The notes under the pieces: generated by a model | What the model was told of the DNA's origin: nothing | The model's database searches: none | What the model saw: only the letters and a program-made list of their open reading frames with translations | NCBI GenBank assembly: GCA_030645615.1 | Contig: JAUSNB010000058.1 | Location: 1-32,969 of the forward strand | DNA length: 32,969 nt | From: Actinomycetota bacterium | GTDB taxonomy: Bacteria > Actinomycetota > Actinomycetes > S36-B12 | Direction: 5' to 3' | Translations under genes and position numbers: made by a program | In this document: positions 9,049 to 20,911 of the stretch, piece after piece | How the letters are laid out: each line of letters begins with the position of its first letter | How positions within the stretch are numbered: position 1 is the first letter of the stretch

Positions 9049-9052
<4 letters not shown>
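7331..9052 (+). CDS. recN: DNA repair ATPase RecN
   Basis: 573 aa starting at the GTG at 7331, because family members begin with a motif like ISELRIRGLGVI at once; the upstream ATG at 7283 would add 16 residues within nadK. SMC-like plan: Walker A GETGAGKT at 29-36, a long helical/coiled-coil middle, ABC signature GASGGELSRIMLA, Walker B FVFDEVDAGIGG and an H-loop in VTHLPQVAAFGD. RecN clusters broken DNA ends in double-strand break repair. The ribosome binding site is weak, and translation may depend on nadK, whose stop is 13 nt upstream. Its stop overlaps the next start (ATGA). Confidence 0.95.
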
Positions 9053-11946
<2,894 letters not shown>

Positions 11947-12000
11947 GCCAGATCCCCATCCCCAGATCTCCCATGTCGGGCGGAACGGACGAGGTGCCAC

Positions 12001-13116
12001 GTGAAGGTCGGAATCCCGCGCGAGATCAAGAACCACGAGTACCGCGTGGCCATCACGCCGGCAGGCGTGCTCGAACTGGTCCGCCATGGGCACCAGGTGG
12101 TCATCGAGGCCGGCGCGGGCACGGGGTCATCGATCCCCGATGACGACTACGTCAAGGCGGGGGCGACCATCCTGCCGACGGCCGACGAGGTGTGGGGCTC
12201 GGCCGACATGATCCTGAAGGTCAAGGAGCCGATCGCCGCCGAGTACCACCGCATGCGGGAGGGGCAGGTCCTGTTCACGTACCTGCACCTGGCCGCCGAT
12301 CGTCCCCTCACCGAGGAGCTGGCCCGCCGAAAGGTCACCGCGGTCGCCTACGAGACCGTGGAATTGCCGGACCGCTCGCTGCCCCTCCTCGCGCCCATGT
12401 CCGAGGTGGCCGGCCGGCTGGCACCCCAGGTCGGGGCCAATGCGCTCATGCGGGCCAACGGCGGCCGCGGCGTCCTCATGGGCGGGGTGTCCGGGGTGTA
12501 CGCGGCGAAGGTCGTCGTCATCGGCGCCGGGGTGGCCGGCATGAACGCAGCCGCCATCGCGCTGGGCATGCAGGCCGAGGTGCTCCTGCTGGACAACAAC
12601 ATCACCCGGCTGCGACACGTGGACGCGATCTACCAAGGGCACATGCAGACCGTGGCGTCCAATGCCTTCGAGATCGAGCGGGCGTGCATCGATGCGGACA
12701 TGGTCATCGGCGCCGTCCTCATCCCCGGAGCCGCGGCCCCGAAGCTGGTGACGAACGACCTCGTCTCGCGCATGAAGCCCGGCTCGGTGCTGGTCGACAT
12801 CGCCATCGACCAGGGCGGCTGCTTCGAGGACTCGCACGCCACCACCCACGCCGACCCGATCTACACCGTGCACAACTCGGTGTTCTACTGCGTGGCCAAC
12901 ATGCCCGGCGCGGTGCCCAACACGTCGACGTATGCCCTCACCAACGTGACCCTCCCGTACGCCGTGGCACTGGCGGACAAGGGCTGGAAGCGCGCCCTGG
13001 CGCAGGACGACGCCCTGGCCCTCGGCCTCAACGTGCACGACGGCCAGGTCACCTATGCAGCAGTGGCCGACGCGTTCGGCATGCCGACGACCGCGTTGGC
13101 GGAGGTGCTCGCCTGA
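12001..13116 (+). CDS. ald: Alanine dehydrogenase
   Basis: 371 aa, the same length as the M. tuberculosis enzyme. GTG start with GAGGTG about 8 nt upstream. The start [17 protein letters not shown] is diagnostic; Arg15, Lys75 and His96 match the pyruvate/alanine-binding and catalytic residues of the family. The Rossmann NAD site is [13 protein letters not shown], and the conserved [12 protein letters not shown] follows. It interconverts L-alanine and pyruvate with NAD(H), serving alanine catabolism or reductive alanine formation under low oxygen. Its presence between the NUDIX gene and xerD is an insertion relative to mycobacterial order. Confidence 0.97.
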   Translation: MKVGIPREIKNHEYRVAITPAGVLELVRHGHQVVIEAGAGTGSSIPDDDYVKAGATILPTADEVWGSADMILKVKEPIAAEYHRMREGQVLFTYLHLAADRPLTEELARRKVTAVAYETVELPDRSLPLLAPMSEVAGRLAPQVGANALMRANGGRGVLMGGVSGVYAAKVVVIGAGVAGMNAAAIALGMQAEVLLLDNNITRLRHVDAIYQGHMQTVASNAFEIERACIDADMVIGAVLIPGAAAPKLVTNDLVSRMKPGSVLVDIAIDQGGCFEDSHATTHADPIYTVHNSVFYCVANMPGAVPNTSTYALTNVTLPYAVALADKGWKRALAQDDALALGLNVHDGQVTYAAVADAFGMPTTALAEVLA

Positions 13117-13121
13117 CCTCC

Positions 13122-14024
13122 ATGCGGGAGGCCATCGATGGCTACCTCGCCCACGTCTCCATCGAGCGCGGGCTGGCCGCCAACACTGTGTCGGCCTATC
13201 GCCGCGACCTCGAGCGCTACGGAACCTGGTGCGACGACCGCGGAATCGGGTCGGTGGGTGGTGTCCAGGAGAACGACGTGGCCGACTTCGCGGCGTCCCT
13301 GCGCCAAGGCGAGGTGCCGCTGTCCGCGTCCAGCGCCGCCCGGGTCGTCGTGGCGGTTCGCACGTTCCATCGGTTCTGCGCCCGGGAGGGCCTTTCTACC
13401 GTCGACCCGGCCCGGTATGTCCGGCCGCCGGCGATCCCGCGGCGGCTGCCCAAGGCCCTGCCCTACGAGCAGGTGGCGGCCATGATCGATGGCGCGCTCG
13501 ACGCTGAGTCGCCGATCGGCCTGCGGGACCGTGCCCTGCTGGAATTCCTCTACGGCACGGGTACCCGGATCTCGGAGGCGGTCGGCCTCGACGTCGACGA
13601 CGTGGACCTTGAGACCCGCACGGTCGTCGTGACGGGCAAGGGGAGCAAGCAGCGGCTGCTGCCCTTGGGCGAGTTTGCCGTGCGGTCGATCGACGGCTAC
13701 CTCGTGCGTGGCCGGCCGGCTTTGGCGACGAAGGGACGCGGAACGCCCCGCCTGTTCCTGAACAGCCTGGGCCGGGCCCTTTCCCGGCAGAGTGCCTACG
13801 GGGTCATCTCGGCAGCTGCCGAGCGGGCCGGGGTGAAGCAGGCCGTCAGCCCGCACACCCTGCGGCACAGCTTCGCGACGCACCTCATGCAGGGCGGGGC
13901 GGACGTGCGGGTCGTCCAGGAACTCCTTGGCCACGCCTCGGTGACGACGACGCAGATCTACACGATGGTCACCGCCGACACCTTGCGCGAGGTCTACGCC
14001 ACCAGCCACCCGAGGGCCCGATGA
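13122..14024 (+). CDS. xerD: Tyrosine recombinase XerD
   Basis: 300 aa from the ATG at 13122, 5 nt after the ald stop; the open frame continues upstream, but inside ald. The N-terminal SAM-like core-binding domain (about 1-105) is followed by the catalytic domain with Arg149 (GTGTRISE), Lys173 (GKGSKQR), His245 and Arg248 ([11 protein letters not shown]), His271 (LLGHAS) and nucleophile Tyr280. XerD with XerC resolves chromosome dimers at dif near the division septum. A GGAGGT lies 15 nt upstream, a little far. It is grouped with parA and scpAB, other chromosome-segregation genes. Confidence 0.95.
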   Translation: MREAIDGYLAHVSIERGLAANTVSAYRRDLERYGTWCDDRGIGSVGGVQENDVADFAASLRQGEVPLSASSAARVVVAVRTFHRFCAREGLSTVDPARYVRPPAIPRRLPKALPYEQVAAMIDGALDAESPIGLRDRALLEFLYGTGTRISEAVGLDVDDVDLETRTVVVTGKGSKQRLLPLGEFAVRSIDGYLVRGRPALATKGRGTPRLFLNSLGRALSRQSAYGVISAAAERAGVKQAVSPHTLRHSFATHLMQGGADVRVVQELLGHASVTTTQIYTMVTADTLREVYATSHPRAR

Positions 14025-14755
14025 GGCGCCTCGTCGTGGGGGCCGTCAGCGCCCTGCTGGTGGCCGCCCTGGCCCCGTCGGCGGCAGCGACCACCCTGGC
14101 CAGCCCCGCGAACGATCGACGGGTCATCGCGACCACATCGCAAGGCCGGGAGGTCGTCGCCCGCCACTACGGCGCCCTGGACGCGCCCGTGCAGATCGTG
14201 GTGATCGGGCAGATGCACGGCAGCGAGCCGGGGGGACGCGCGGTGGTGCAGGAACTGGCCGGCCGGCGGATCCCGGCCGGCGTGGGCCTGTGGCTGGTGG
14301 TCAGCATGAACCCCGACGGGGATGCCCGCGGCACTCGCGCGAACGCCAGGGGAGTGGACCTGAACCGCAACTTCCCGACCGGCTGGAGGCCCGGGTCCCA
14401 CGGCACCTACTACCCGGGCCGCAAGGCCGCCAGCGAGGCGGAGACCCGCGGCATGATGGCATTCCTGCGCGACGTGCGCCCCACCGCCGTGCTCTCGTAC
14501 CACCAGGCCTTCGATGTTGTCGACATCAGCCACGCACGCAGCGAGGCGGCCGGCCGGCAGCTCGCCCGGTACATGGGGGAGCGGGCCAGCCGGGTCGGCT
14601 GCGACGGCCCCTGCCGCGGGACGATGACGCAGTGGATCGACCATTCCCTGCGGACGATCGCCATCACCGTCGAGCTGGACGGACGGGTCTCCGGCCGTGA
14701 GGCAGACCGGGCCGCCGCGGCGGTGCTGCGGCTCGGCTCCTGGCTCGGCAGGTAG
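14021..14755 (+). CDS. Secreted M14-type zinc carboxypeptidase-like protein
   Basis: 244 aa, ATG overlapping the xerD stop. The signal peptide is at residues 1-24 (hydrophobic [20 protein letters not shown]). Zinc ligands of the M14 family are visible: His66 and Glu69 in QMHGSE and His161 in SYHQ; Arg117 of LNRNFP is the substrate-binding Arg region, and Glu219 in ITVELDG is the likely catalytic Glu. Cys194 and Cys198 may form a disulfide. At about 220 mature residues it is compact, resembling bacterial MpaA/murein-peptide amidases or small M14 peptidases. A role in peptidoglycan peptide trimming is plausible but inferred. Confidence 0.85.
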   Translation: MRRLVVGAVSALLVAALAPSAAATTLASPANDRRVIATTSQGREVVARHYGALDAPVQIVVIGQMHGSEPGGRAVVQELAGRRIPAGVGLWLVVSMNPDGDARGTRANARGVDLNRNFPTGWRPGSHGTYYPGRKAASEAETRGMMAFLRDVRPTAVLSYHQAFDVVDISHARSEAAGRQLARYMGERASRVGCDGPCRGTMTQWIDHSLRTIAITVELDGRVSGREADRAAAAVLRLGSWLGR

Positions 14756-14758
14756 GCT
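14753..14758 (+). promoter_or_regulatory. Candidate -10 box (TAGGCT) upstream of parA
   Basis: TAGGCT overlaps the stop of the M14 gene and lies 26 nt before the parA ATG, giving a short leader that carries GGGAGGA. Same hexamer and placement as before ald and cmk. Inference. Confidence 0.35.
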
Positions 14759-14784
14759 CAACCGACGCGACAGGGAGGACGGAC

Positions 14785-15741
14785 ATGGAGTCACAGGGCT
14801 TCGAGGGCACCGAGGCGGGCGGCCAGCCCGCGGACGTGTCCGACGCGGTGCCCACCATGGACGACGCCTCCGAGGGCGCACCGGAGCAGGCACCGGCTGC
14901 CATCGACCCGCGCGTCGACGACCCCTCCAAGCGCGGTGGAGCGGCGATCCCCGAGCCCACCCCGCTCGACCAGCACGGCCCGGCGCGCATCATCGCGATG
15001 GTCAACCAGAAGGGCGGGGTCGGCAAGACCACCTCGACCGTCAGCCTCGGCGCGGCGCTGGCCTCCTACGGCCGCCGGGTGCTGCTCGTCGACTTCGACC
15101 CCCAGGGGGCCGTGTCGGTCGCTCTCGGCATCAACCCGAACGAGCTCGACCTCACCATCTACAACGCGCTCACGCAGGCGGGGTGCCATGTCGGCGATGT
15201 CGTGATGTCCACCGATGTCATCGACCTCGACCTCCTGCCGGCCAACATCGACCTCTCCGCGGCCGAGGTGCAGCTGGTCAGCGAGGTCGGCCGCGAGCAT
15301 GCCCTCGGACGCGTGCTGGCGCCGATCAAGGACGAGTACGACATCATCCTCATCGACTGCCAGCCGTCGCTTGGCCTGCTCACCCTCAACGCACTCACCG
15401 CGGCCAGCGGCGTCATCATCCCCATGGGCACCGAGTACTTCGCCCTGCGCGGCGTGGCCCTGCTCAAGGACACGATCGACAAGGTGACCAGCCGGCTCAA
15501 CCCGGACCTGGAGATCATCGGCGTCCTGCCGACGATGTACGACGCGCGCACCCTGCATGCCCGCGAGGTGCTGTCCACGGTGCAGCAGGCCTTCGGCGAC
15601 CTCGTCTTCCAGACCGTCATCCACCGCACCGTCAAGTTCCAGGACGCCGCAGTTGCCGGCGAGCCCATCACCGATTTCGCACCGGGGTCCTCCGGCGCCG
15701 AGGCCTACCGCCAGCTGGCCAGGGAGGTCCTGGCCCGGTGA
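14785..15741 (+). CDS. ParA-family partition ATPase
   Basis: 318 aa, ATG with GGGAGGA at 14771-14777. Residues 1-65 are an acidic, Pro/Ala-rich extension. The deviant Walker A is KGGVGKTT at 76-83, with switch motif VDFDPQGAVSVALG and DCQPSLGLLTLNAL. No parB or parS site is next to it, so it is an orphan ParA; in actinobacteria such a gene regularly precedes scpA and scpB and is separate from the origin-linked parAB. It probably positions or segregates DNA or another cargo. The stop overlaps the scpA start (GTGA). Confidence 0.9.
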   Translation: MESQGFEGTEAGGQPADVSDAVPTMDDASEGAPEQAPAAIDPRVDDPSKRGGAAIPEPTPLDQHGPARIIAMVNQKGGVGKTTSTVSLGAALASYGRRVLLVDFDPQGAVSVALGINPNELDLTIYNALTQAGCHVGDVVMSTDVIDLDLLPANIDLSAAEVQLVSEVGREHALGRVLAPIKDEYDIILIDCQPSLGLLTLNALTAASGVIIPMGTEYFALRGVALLKDTIDKVTSRLNPDLEIIGVLPTMYDARTLHAREVLSTVQQAFGDLVFQTVIHRTVKFQDAAVAGEPITDFAPGSSGAEAYRQLAREVLAR

Positions 15742-16595
15742 CCACGCCGAGCCAGGCGATCGCCGAGCCGGCCTCGGGCTTCTCGGTCCGCGTCGGGGCC
15801 TTCGAAGGCCCGTTCGACCTCCTGCTCACCCTGATCTCCAAGCACAAGCTCGAGGTCACCGAGCTCGCCCTGCACCGGGTGACCGACGAGTTCATCGGCT
15901 ACATCCGCGGCCAGGGGCAGGAGTGGGACCTCGACGAGGCCAGCGCGTTCCTCGTCGTCGCCGCCACCCTGCTCGACCTCAAGGCCGCGCGGCTGCTGCC
16001 GTCGGGCGAGGTGGAGGACGAGGAGGACCTCGCCCTTCTGGAGGCCCGCGACCTGCTCTTCGCCAGGCTGCTGCAGTACCGCGCGTACAAGGAGGTGTCG
16101 GCCCTCTTCGCGGCCCGCATGGCCACCGCTGCCAAGCGCATGCCGCGCACCGCAGGACTGGAGCCGCACTTCGCCGCGCTGCTCCCCGAGGTCCTGATCG
16201 GCCTGGGACCGGACCAGTTCGCCGCCCTGGCAGCCCGGGCGCTGGCGCCGAAGCCGGTCGCAGAGGTGAGCACGGAGCACATCCACGTCCAGCGAGTGAG
16301 CGTGCGCGACCAGGCGGCGATCATCGTCGAGCGGCTGCGCCGTCATCGCACCACGACCTTCCGTGCGCTCATCGCCGACTGCGACACGACCCTGCTGGTC
16401 GTCGGCCGATTCCTCGCGCTGCTGGAGCTGTACCGCGAGCAGGTCGTTGCCTTCGAGCAGCTCACTCCGCTGGGCGACCTGACCATCAGGTGGACGGGCA
16501 CCGACGAGGGAGACGTCGCGGTGACAGATGAGTTCGACATCGAGCGCGAGGTCGACGTCCAGCACGCCATCGAAGAGGAGCACCCAGATGAGTGA
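15738..16595 (+). CDS. scpA: Segregation and condensation protein A
   Basis: 285 aa from the GTG at 15738, overlapping the parA stop; the open frame upstream of this is inside parA. The kleisin N-terminus is clear (FEGPFDLLLTLISKHKLEVTEL), followed by the helical FLVVAATLLDLKAARLLP block and a C-terminal winged helix (about 215-255, including FRALIADCDTTLLVVGRFLALLELYREQ). ScpA bridges SMC heads in the condensin complex with ScpB. The stop overlaps the scpB start by 8 nt. Confidence 0.95.
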   Translation: MTTPSQAIAEPASGFSVRVGAFEGPFDLLLTLISKHKLEVTELALHRVTDEFIGYIRGQGQEWDLDEASAFLVVAATLLDLKAARLLPSGEVEDEEDLALLEARDLLFARLLQYRAYKEVSALFAARMATAAKRMPRTAGLEPHFAALLPEVLIGLGPDQFAALAARALAPKPVAEVSTEHIHVQRVSVRDQAAIIVERLRRHRTTTFRALIADCDTTLLVVGRFLALLELYREQVVAFEQLTPLGDLTIRWTGTDEGDVAVTDEFDIEREVDVQHAIEEEHPDE

Positions 16596-17280
16596 CGAGA
16601 CCGATGAGGTGACGACCGAGGAGATCGCCGACGCCGAGACTGCCCTGGGCATCGACGAGACTGCCGGCGCCGAGGTCGAGGGCGAGCTGGAGACCCTCGA
16701 CGACCTCGACGACACCCTCGGCGCACCGTCGCTGGAGGCGGCGGTGGAGGCACTCCTCCTGCTCGCCGACGAGCCGATGACGGTCATGGACCTCGCGGCA
16801 GCGACGCGCCAGCCCGTCGACGAGGTCGAGGCGGTCGTGCGCTCCCTGGCCCAGGAGTACACCGAGCAGGGCCGTGGCTTCGACCTTCGCGAGGTGGCCG
16901 GCGGCTGGCGCTACTACACCCGGGCCGAGTGCTCGCCTGTTGTCGAGCGCTTCGTCCTGGACGGGCAGCAGGCCCGGATGACGCAGGCATCCCTGGAGAC
17001 GCTGGCCGTCATCGCCTACCGGCAGCCCATCACCCGCGGCCGCATCAGCGCCGTGCGCGGGGTCAACGTCGACGGGGTCATCCGCACCCTCATCGCTCGC
17101 GGACTCATCGTCGAGGCGGGCCACGACGGCGAGTCCGGGGCGCACCTGTACCGGACCACCTCGTTCTTCCTCGAGCGGATGGGCATCGCCTCCCTCGACG
17201 ACCTGCCCCCGTTGGCCGAGCACCTGCCTGACCTGGCCGACCTCGAGGACGTCCTCGACTCCGTCGCGACGGGGGAGTGA
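16588..17280 (+). CDS. scpB: Segregation and condensation protein B
   Basis: 230 aa from the ATG at 16588, after GAGGAG; the more upstream ATG at 16528 lies in scpA and would add unrelated sequence. The first 45 residues are acidic and low-complexity. Two winged-helix domains follow, with the hallmark LETLAVIAYRQPITRGRISAV and VRGVNVDGVIRTLIARGLI. ScpB dimers stabilise the kleisin ScpA on SMC, compacting the nucleoid. Overlaps scpA and is followed 3 nt later by rluB. Confidence 0.94.
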   Translation: MSDETDEVTTEEIADAETALGIDETAGAEVEGELETLDDLDDTLGAPSLEAAVEALLLLADEPMTVMDLAAATRQPVDEVEAVVRSLAQEYTEQGRGFDLREVAGGWRYYTRAECSPVVERFVLDGQQARMTQASLETLAVIAYRQPITRGRISAVRGVNVDGVIRTLIARGLIVEAGHDGESGAHLYRTTSFFLERMGIASLDDLPPLAEHLPDLADLEDVLDSVATGE

Positions 17281-17283
17281 ACC

Positions 17284-18024
17284 GTGGCTGACGGCGACGA
17301 GGGGCTGGTCCGGCTGCAGAAGGTGCTGGCCGCGGCCGGCCTGGGCAGCAGGCGGGCTTGCGAGGTACTCATCGACGAAGGCCGGGTCGAGGTCGACGGT
17401 CGCGTCGTGCGCGAGCAGGGCATGCGCATCGACCCCGCGAAGGCCGTCGTGCGGGTGGACGGCGAGCGGGTGCCGACGGCGCCGGACATCGTGGTCTTCG
17501 CCTTCAACAAGCCGCTCGGCGTCATCACCACGATGTCGGACGACCAGGGTCGGCCATGCGTCGGTGACTGGGTGCAGGGCCGCAACGAGCGGCTGTTCCA
17601 CGTCGGTCGACTGGATGCCGACACCGAGGGCCTGATCTTCCTGACCAACGACGGAGAGCTGGCCAACCGGCTCGGCCATCCCCGGCACCAGGTCGACAAG
17701 ACCTATGTCGCCACCGTGCGCGGCCCGGTGAACAACCACGATCTCAAGGCCCTGCGCGACGGCGTCGAGCTCGAGGACGGGATGGCCAGGTGCGACTCCG
17801 CCCGGGTGATCCAGAAGACTCCGGAGCGCTCCCTGATCGAGCTCGTCATCCACGAGGGCCGCAACCGCCTCGTGCGCCGCATGATGGCGGCCATCGACCG
17901 GCCGGTCACCGGCCTCGTGCGCACCCGGGTGGGGCCGGTCCACCTGGGCCAGCAACGGCCCGGTGTGCTCCGCGCGATCACCGGCGGCGAGCTGCGTTCG
18001 CTGTACACCGCCGTCGGCCTGTAG
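17284..18024 (+). CDS. rluB: 23S rRNA pseudouridine synthase, RluB type
   Basis: 246 aa, GTG start 3 nt after the scpB stop. Residues 7-60 form an S4 domain (LQKVLAAAGLGSRRACEVLI). The RsuA/RluB/E/F catalytic block is HVGRLDADTEGLIFLTNDG with Asp111 as nucleophile, followed by DKTYVATVRG and the C-terminal EGRNRLVRRMM. It converts a uridine in the peptidyl-transferase region of 23S rRNA to pseudouridine (U2605 in E. coli for RluB). The position after scpB is the standard actinobacterial one. Confidence 0.93.
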   Translation: MADGDEGLVRLQKVLAAAGLGSRRACEVLIDEGRVEVDGRVVREQGMRIDPAKAVVRVDGERVPTAPDIVVFAFNKPLGVITTMSDDQGRPCVGDWVQGRNERLFHVGRLDADTEGLIFLTNDGELANRLGHPRHQVDKTYVATVRGPVNNHDLKALRDGVELEDGMARCDSARVIQKTPERSLIELVIHEGRNRLVRRMMAAIDRPVTGLVRTRVGPVHLGQQRPGVLRAITGGELRSLYTAVGL

Positions 18025-18049
18025 CGCGAGGAGCCCGATCCGGCCTCGG

Positions 18050-18055
18050 TACAGT
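18050..18055 (+). promoter_or_regulatory. Candidate -10 box (TACAGT) upstream of aroH
   Basis: TACAGT fits TANNNT in the 61-nt gap after rluB and would give a leader of about 24 nt with GAAGGAG at 18074-18080. No clear -35. Inference. Confidence 0.38.
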
Positions 18056-18085
18056 GGGGCGCCGTCCCCGACCGAAGGAGCCGTC

Positions 18086-18448
18086 ATGACCCTGCGCGGG
18101 CTGCGCGGTGCCACCTGCCTTCAGGCCAACGATGCGGACGAGATGGCCGATGCGGTCGGCGAGCTGATCCAGGCGATGATGCAGCGCAACGGCATCGCGG
18201 GTGACCACGTCATCAGCATCATCCTCACCGGCACGCCGGACCTCACCTGCGCCTTCCCGGCCGCCGGCGCCCGTGCCATCGGCCTGGTCGACGTGCCGCT
18301 GCTATGCGCGCAGGAGATGGGGGTCGACGGCGCCCTGGAGCGGGTCGTGCGGATCCTCATGCATGTCGACACCGACCTCGAGCGGGCCGGCATCGCGCAC
18401 GTGTACCTGCGCGGGGCAGAGGTGCTGCGCCAGGACCTCGTTCAGTGA
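18086..18448 (+). CDS. aroH: Chorismate mutase, AroH type
   Basis: 120 aa from the ATG at 18086 with GAAGGAG just upstream; the longer open frame is not needed. It aligns well with Bacillus AroH: RGLRGAT start (Arg4, Arg7), TGTPDLTCAFPA, CAQEM (Glu77), RVVRI (Arg89) and HVYLRGA (Tyr107), which are the active-site residues with a one-residue offset. It rearranges chorismate to prephenate, the first step to Tyr and Phe. The stop overlaps the start of tyrA, so the two consecutive steps are made together. Confidence 0.94.
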   Translation: MTLRGLRGATCLQANDADEMADAVGELIQAMMQRNGIAGDHVISIILTGTPDLTCAFPAAGARAIGLVDVPLLCAQEMGVDGALERVVRILMHVDTDLERAGIAHVYLRGAEVLRQDLVQ

Positions 18449-19569
18449 CGCCGGCCCGCTCGGCCGGGTCCGGTACCGCACCCGCTCTCGTCGGGTCGGT
18501 CCTCGTCATCGGCACCGGACTGATCGGGACGTCCGTCGCCCTGTCCTTGCGACGCGCCGGAGTCGACGTGCTGCTCGAGGACGTCGATCCGGCCAACGTC
18601 GCCATCGCGATCGACGCCGGGGCCGGACGATCGATCGGGCCGGCCGACGCGCCCTCGGTCGTCGTCGTCGCGGTGCCGCCGCGCCATGCCGCAGGCGTGC
18701 TAGCCCAGGCGTCGCTGCGGTTCCCGTCCGCCACCTTGACCGACGTCACGTCGGTCAAGGGGCGCGTCATCGAGGACGCGGTGGCGGCGGGGGCGGATGC
18801 CACCCGGCTCGTCGGCGGCCACCCGATGGCGGGGCGTGAGGTGTCCGGCGCGGCGGGGGCCCGCGGAGACCTGCTCGACGACCGGCTCTGGGTGCTCACC
18901 CCGCTGCCCGTGTCCGGCATCGAGCACGTGCGCCAGGTGCATCGGCTGGTGTCGACGTGCGGGGCCTACCCGGTGGAGATGACCCTCGACGGCCACGACG
19001 CTGCCGTCGCCCTGGTCTCCCACACGCCACAGCTCCTCTCCAGCGTCCTGGCCGGCCAGCTGGCCACGGCCGACGAGGACCACGTCCGGATCGCGGGGCA
19101 GGGCCTGCGCGACATGACCCGCATCGCGGGGTCGAACGTCGACATGTGGTCGGACATCCTCGCGGTCAACGCCGGCCCTGTCGCCGAGGTCATCGAGCGG
19201 GTCGCCGACGAGCTCGCGCGCACGGCGCAGGCGCTCCGCGACCTTGCCGACGGCGGCCACGGCAGCGCCCCGGCCGACCTGGTCGAGGCCGTGCTGGCCG
19301 AGGGCGTGGCCGGGCAGCGCCGCATCCCCGGCAAGCACGGGGCGGCGCCATCCGCCTACCGCGAGGTGTTCGTCATGCTGGCCGACCGGGCTGGCGAGCT
19401 GGGCCGGCTCTTCGGTGCCGTCGGCGAGGCCGGGGTCAACCTCGAGGATGTCCGCATCGAGCACGTCCTTGGCCGGCCGAGCGGCCTGGTGGCGCTCTTC
19501 GTGCGGCCCGAGGCCGGCGATGCCCTCGTCGGGGCGCTGGGCGAGCGCGGCTTCGACGTGCGGGCCTAG
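18445..19569 (+). CDS. tyrA: Prephenate dehydrogenase with ACT domain
   Basis: 374 aa from the GTG at 18445, overlapping the aroH stop. The NAD(P) site is GTGLIGTS at 23-30; the family block GGHPMAGREVSGA and the helical SHTPQLLSSVLAGQLA follow. Residues from about 300 form a C-terminal ACT domain (FVMLADRAGELGRLFGAVGEAGVNL), the usual site for feedback inhibition by tyrosine. The enzyme oxidatively decarboxylates prephenate to 4-hydroxyphenylpyruvate. The same aroH-tyrA-cmk order is known in Streptomyces. Confidence 0.94.
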   Translation: MTPARSAGSGTAPALVGSVLVIGTGLIGTSVALSLRRAGVDVLLEDVDPANVAIAIDAGAGRSIGPADAPSVVVVAVPPRHAAGVLAQASLRFPSATLTDVTSVKGRVIEDAVAAGADATRLVGGHPMAGREVSGAAGARGDLLDDRLWVLTPLPVSGIEHVRQVHRLVSTCGAYPVEMTLDGHDAAVALVSHTPQLLSSVLAGQLATADEDHVRIAGQGLRDMTRIAGSNVDMWSDILAVNAGPVAEVIERVADELARTAQALRDLADGGHGSAPADLVEAVLAEGVAGQRRIPGKHGAAPSAYREVFVMLADRAGELGRLFGAVGEAGVNLEDVRIEHVLGRPSGLVALFVRPEAGDALVGALGERGFDVRA

Positions 19570-19572
19570 GCT
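19567..19572 (+). promoter_or_regulatory. Candidate -10 box (TAGGCT) for leaderless cmk
   Basis: TAGGCT overlaps the tyrA stop codon and ends 7 nt before the cmk ATG at 19580, which lacks a ribosome binding site. This is the geometry of a leaderless transcript start. Inference. Confidence 0.4.
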
Positions 19573-19579
19573 CGCCTTC

Positions 19580-20269
19580 ATGCGCGTCCCCGTCATCGCC
19601 GTGGACGGACCCGCCGGGTCCGGCAAGTCCAGCGTGTGCCGTCGCGTGGCCGCACGCCTGGGCCTGCGGTACCTCGACACCGGCGCCATGTACCGGGCCA
19701 TGACCTGGGCGATGCTGGAGGCCGGCGTCGACCCCGACGATCCCGATGCGGTCGCGGCCCACGCTCCCGGCGTCATCGTGACCAGTGGCACCGATCCGGC
19801 CGCGCCCACGATCCACGTCGACGGTGCCGACGTCGCTGGGCCGATCCGCGGCGAGGCCGTGACCGGTGCCGTGAGCGCCGTGAGCGCAGTCCCCGCGGTG
19901 CGTGACCTGCTCGTGCGGGTGCAGCGCGAGGAGGTGGCGGAGGCCACGGCCACGGGGGCGGGCATCGTCGTCGAGGGTCGCGACATCACGACCGTGGTCC
20001 TGCCGGATGCGGACCTCAAGGTGTTCATCACGGCCGACCCCGAGGTCCGCGCCCTCCGCCGGGCCGCCGAGGACGCCGGGCGAGGCAGCGCGGCGGGCGA
20101 TGTCGCCCGCACCCACACGTCGATCCTCGAGCGGGATGCCAAGGACTCCAGCCGCGCGGCCTCGCCGCTGGCGTTGGCGGATGACGCGGTCCTCGTCGAC
20201 ACGACGGACATGACGCTGGACGAGGTCATCGACCACGTGTGCGACCTCGCCGACGCGCTCCCCGGCTGA
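19580..20269 (+). CDS. cmk: Cytidylate kinase
   Basis: 229 aa from the ATG at 19580; the open frame upstream is inside tyrA. P-loop GPAGSGKSS at 10-18, then the substrate motif YLDTGAMYRAMTW, GRDITTVVLPDADLKVFITA and the Arg-rich lid (RALRRAAED). It phosphorylates CMP and dCMP to the diphosphates. No ribosome binding site before the start. The stop overlaps the next start (ATGA-like TGATG). Confidence 0.95.
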   Translation: MRVPVIAVDGPAGSGKSSVCRRVAARLGLRYLDTGAMYRAMTWAMLEAGVDPDDPDAVAAHAPGVIVTSGTDPAAPTIHVDGADVAGPIRGEAVTGAVSAVSAVPAVRDLLVRVQREEVAEATATGAGIVVEGRDITTVVLPDADLKVFITADPEVRALRRAAEDAGRGSAAGDVARTHTSILERDAKDSSRAASPLALADDAVLVDTTDMTLDEVIDHVCDLADALPG

Positions 20270-20898
20270 TGGGCGCCCCCATTGCGCCGGACGGGCTCGA
20301 GGCGCCATCGTGGACTGCCGCCGCCAACGCGAGAAACCTGGCGTCCGCCGCGCTGCGCATGACGTACCGGGTCAACGCGCACGGCGCCCACCACGTCGGC
20401 CGGTCCGGTCCGCTGGTCATGGTGACGTCGTGCGAGGCACTTCTCGCCGGTGCCGTGATCCACGCGACCGCGCCCCGACCCGTCCATGTCATCGCGAACG
20501 AGGCGATGGGACGTGCCCTTCCCGACCGCGTCCTCGCGGCAGCCGGTGACCTCAAGCCGGCCGGCCCGGGCGCGATCCTCGCGCAAAGGCAGGCGCTCGT
20601 GGCCGTTCTCGACGAACGGGCCGTGGTCGTGGCGGGTGCGGCCGTCCCCGCGTCCTACCTCGTGGCGATGAGCGGCGCCCCCGTGCTGCCGGTGGTCGTC
20701 ATCGGCGCGATGGGCCGGGTCCCGACCGACCCTCCTCGTCCACGGAGCCGGATCGACGTCTTCTATCTCCCGCCTGTCGTCCTCGACGTGCCGGGGGACC
20801 CGCTTCGGGCGTCGACGCGGGCCGCCGTGGCCGAGCAGTTGCGCCAGGTGCTCGCCGACGCGGATGAGCAGGCGTCCAGGCGACTCGTCTCTCCGTGA
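20269..20898 (+). CDS. PlsC-like acyltransferase fold, catalytic motif missing
   Basis: 209 aa from the ATG at 20269, directly overlapping the cmk stop. In Streptomyces and relatives this slot (cmk-X-der) holds a 1-acylglycerol-3-phosphate acyltransferase. The backbone of that family is recognisable ([34 protein letters not shown] near the expected places), but the HxxxxD catalytic motif is replaced by TSCEALLAG, and the EGTR substrate motif is replaced by a segment around [13 protein letters not shown]. It is therefore probably not an active acyltransferase. It may be a structural or regulatory remnant that keeps the fold. The reading frame is intact. Confidence 0.75.
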   Translation: MGAPIAPDGLEAPSWTAAANARNLASAALRMTYRVNAHGAHHVGRSGPLVMVTSCEALLAGAVIHATAPRPVHVIANEAMGRALPDRVLAAAGDLKPAGPGAILAQRQALVAVLDERAVVVAGAAVPASYLVAMSGAPVLPVVVIGAMGRVPTDPPRPRSRIDVFYLPPVVLDVPGDPLRASTRAAVAEQLRQVLADADEQASRRLVSP

Positions 20899-20911
20899 GA
20901 GGGTGGAGCCG

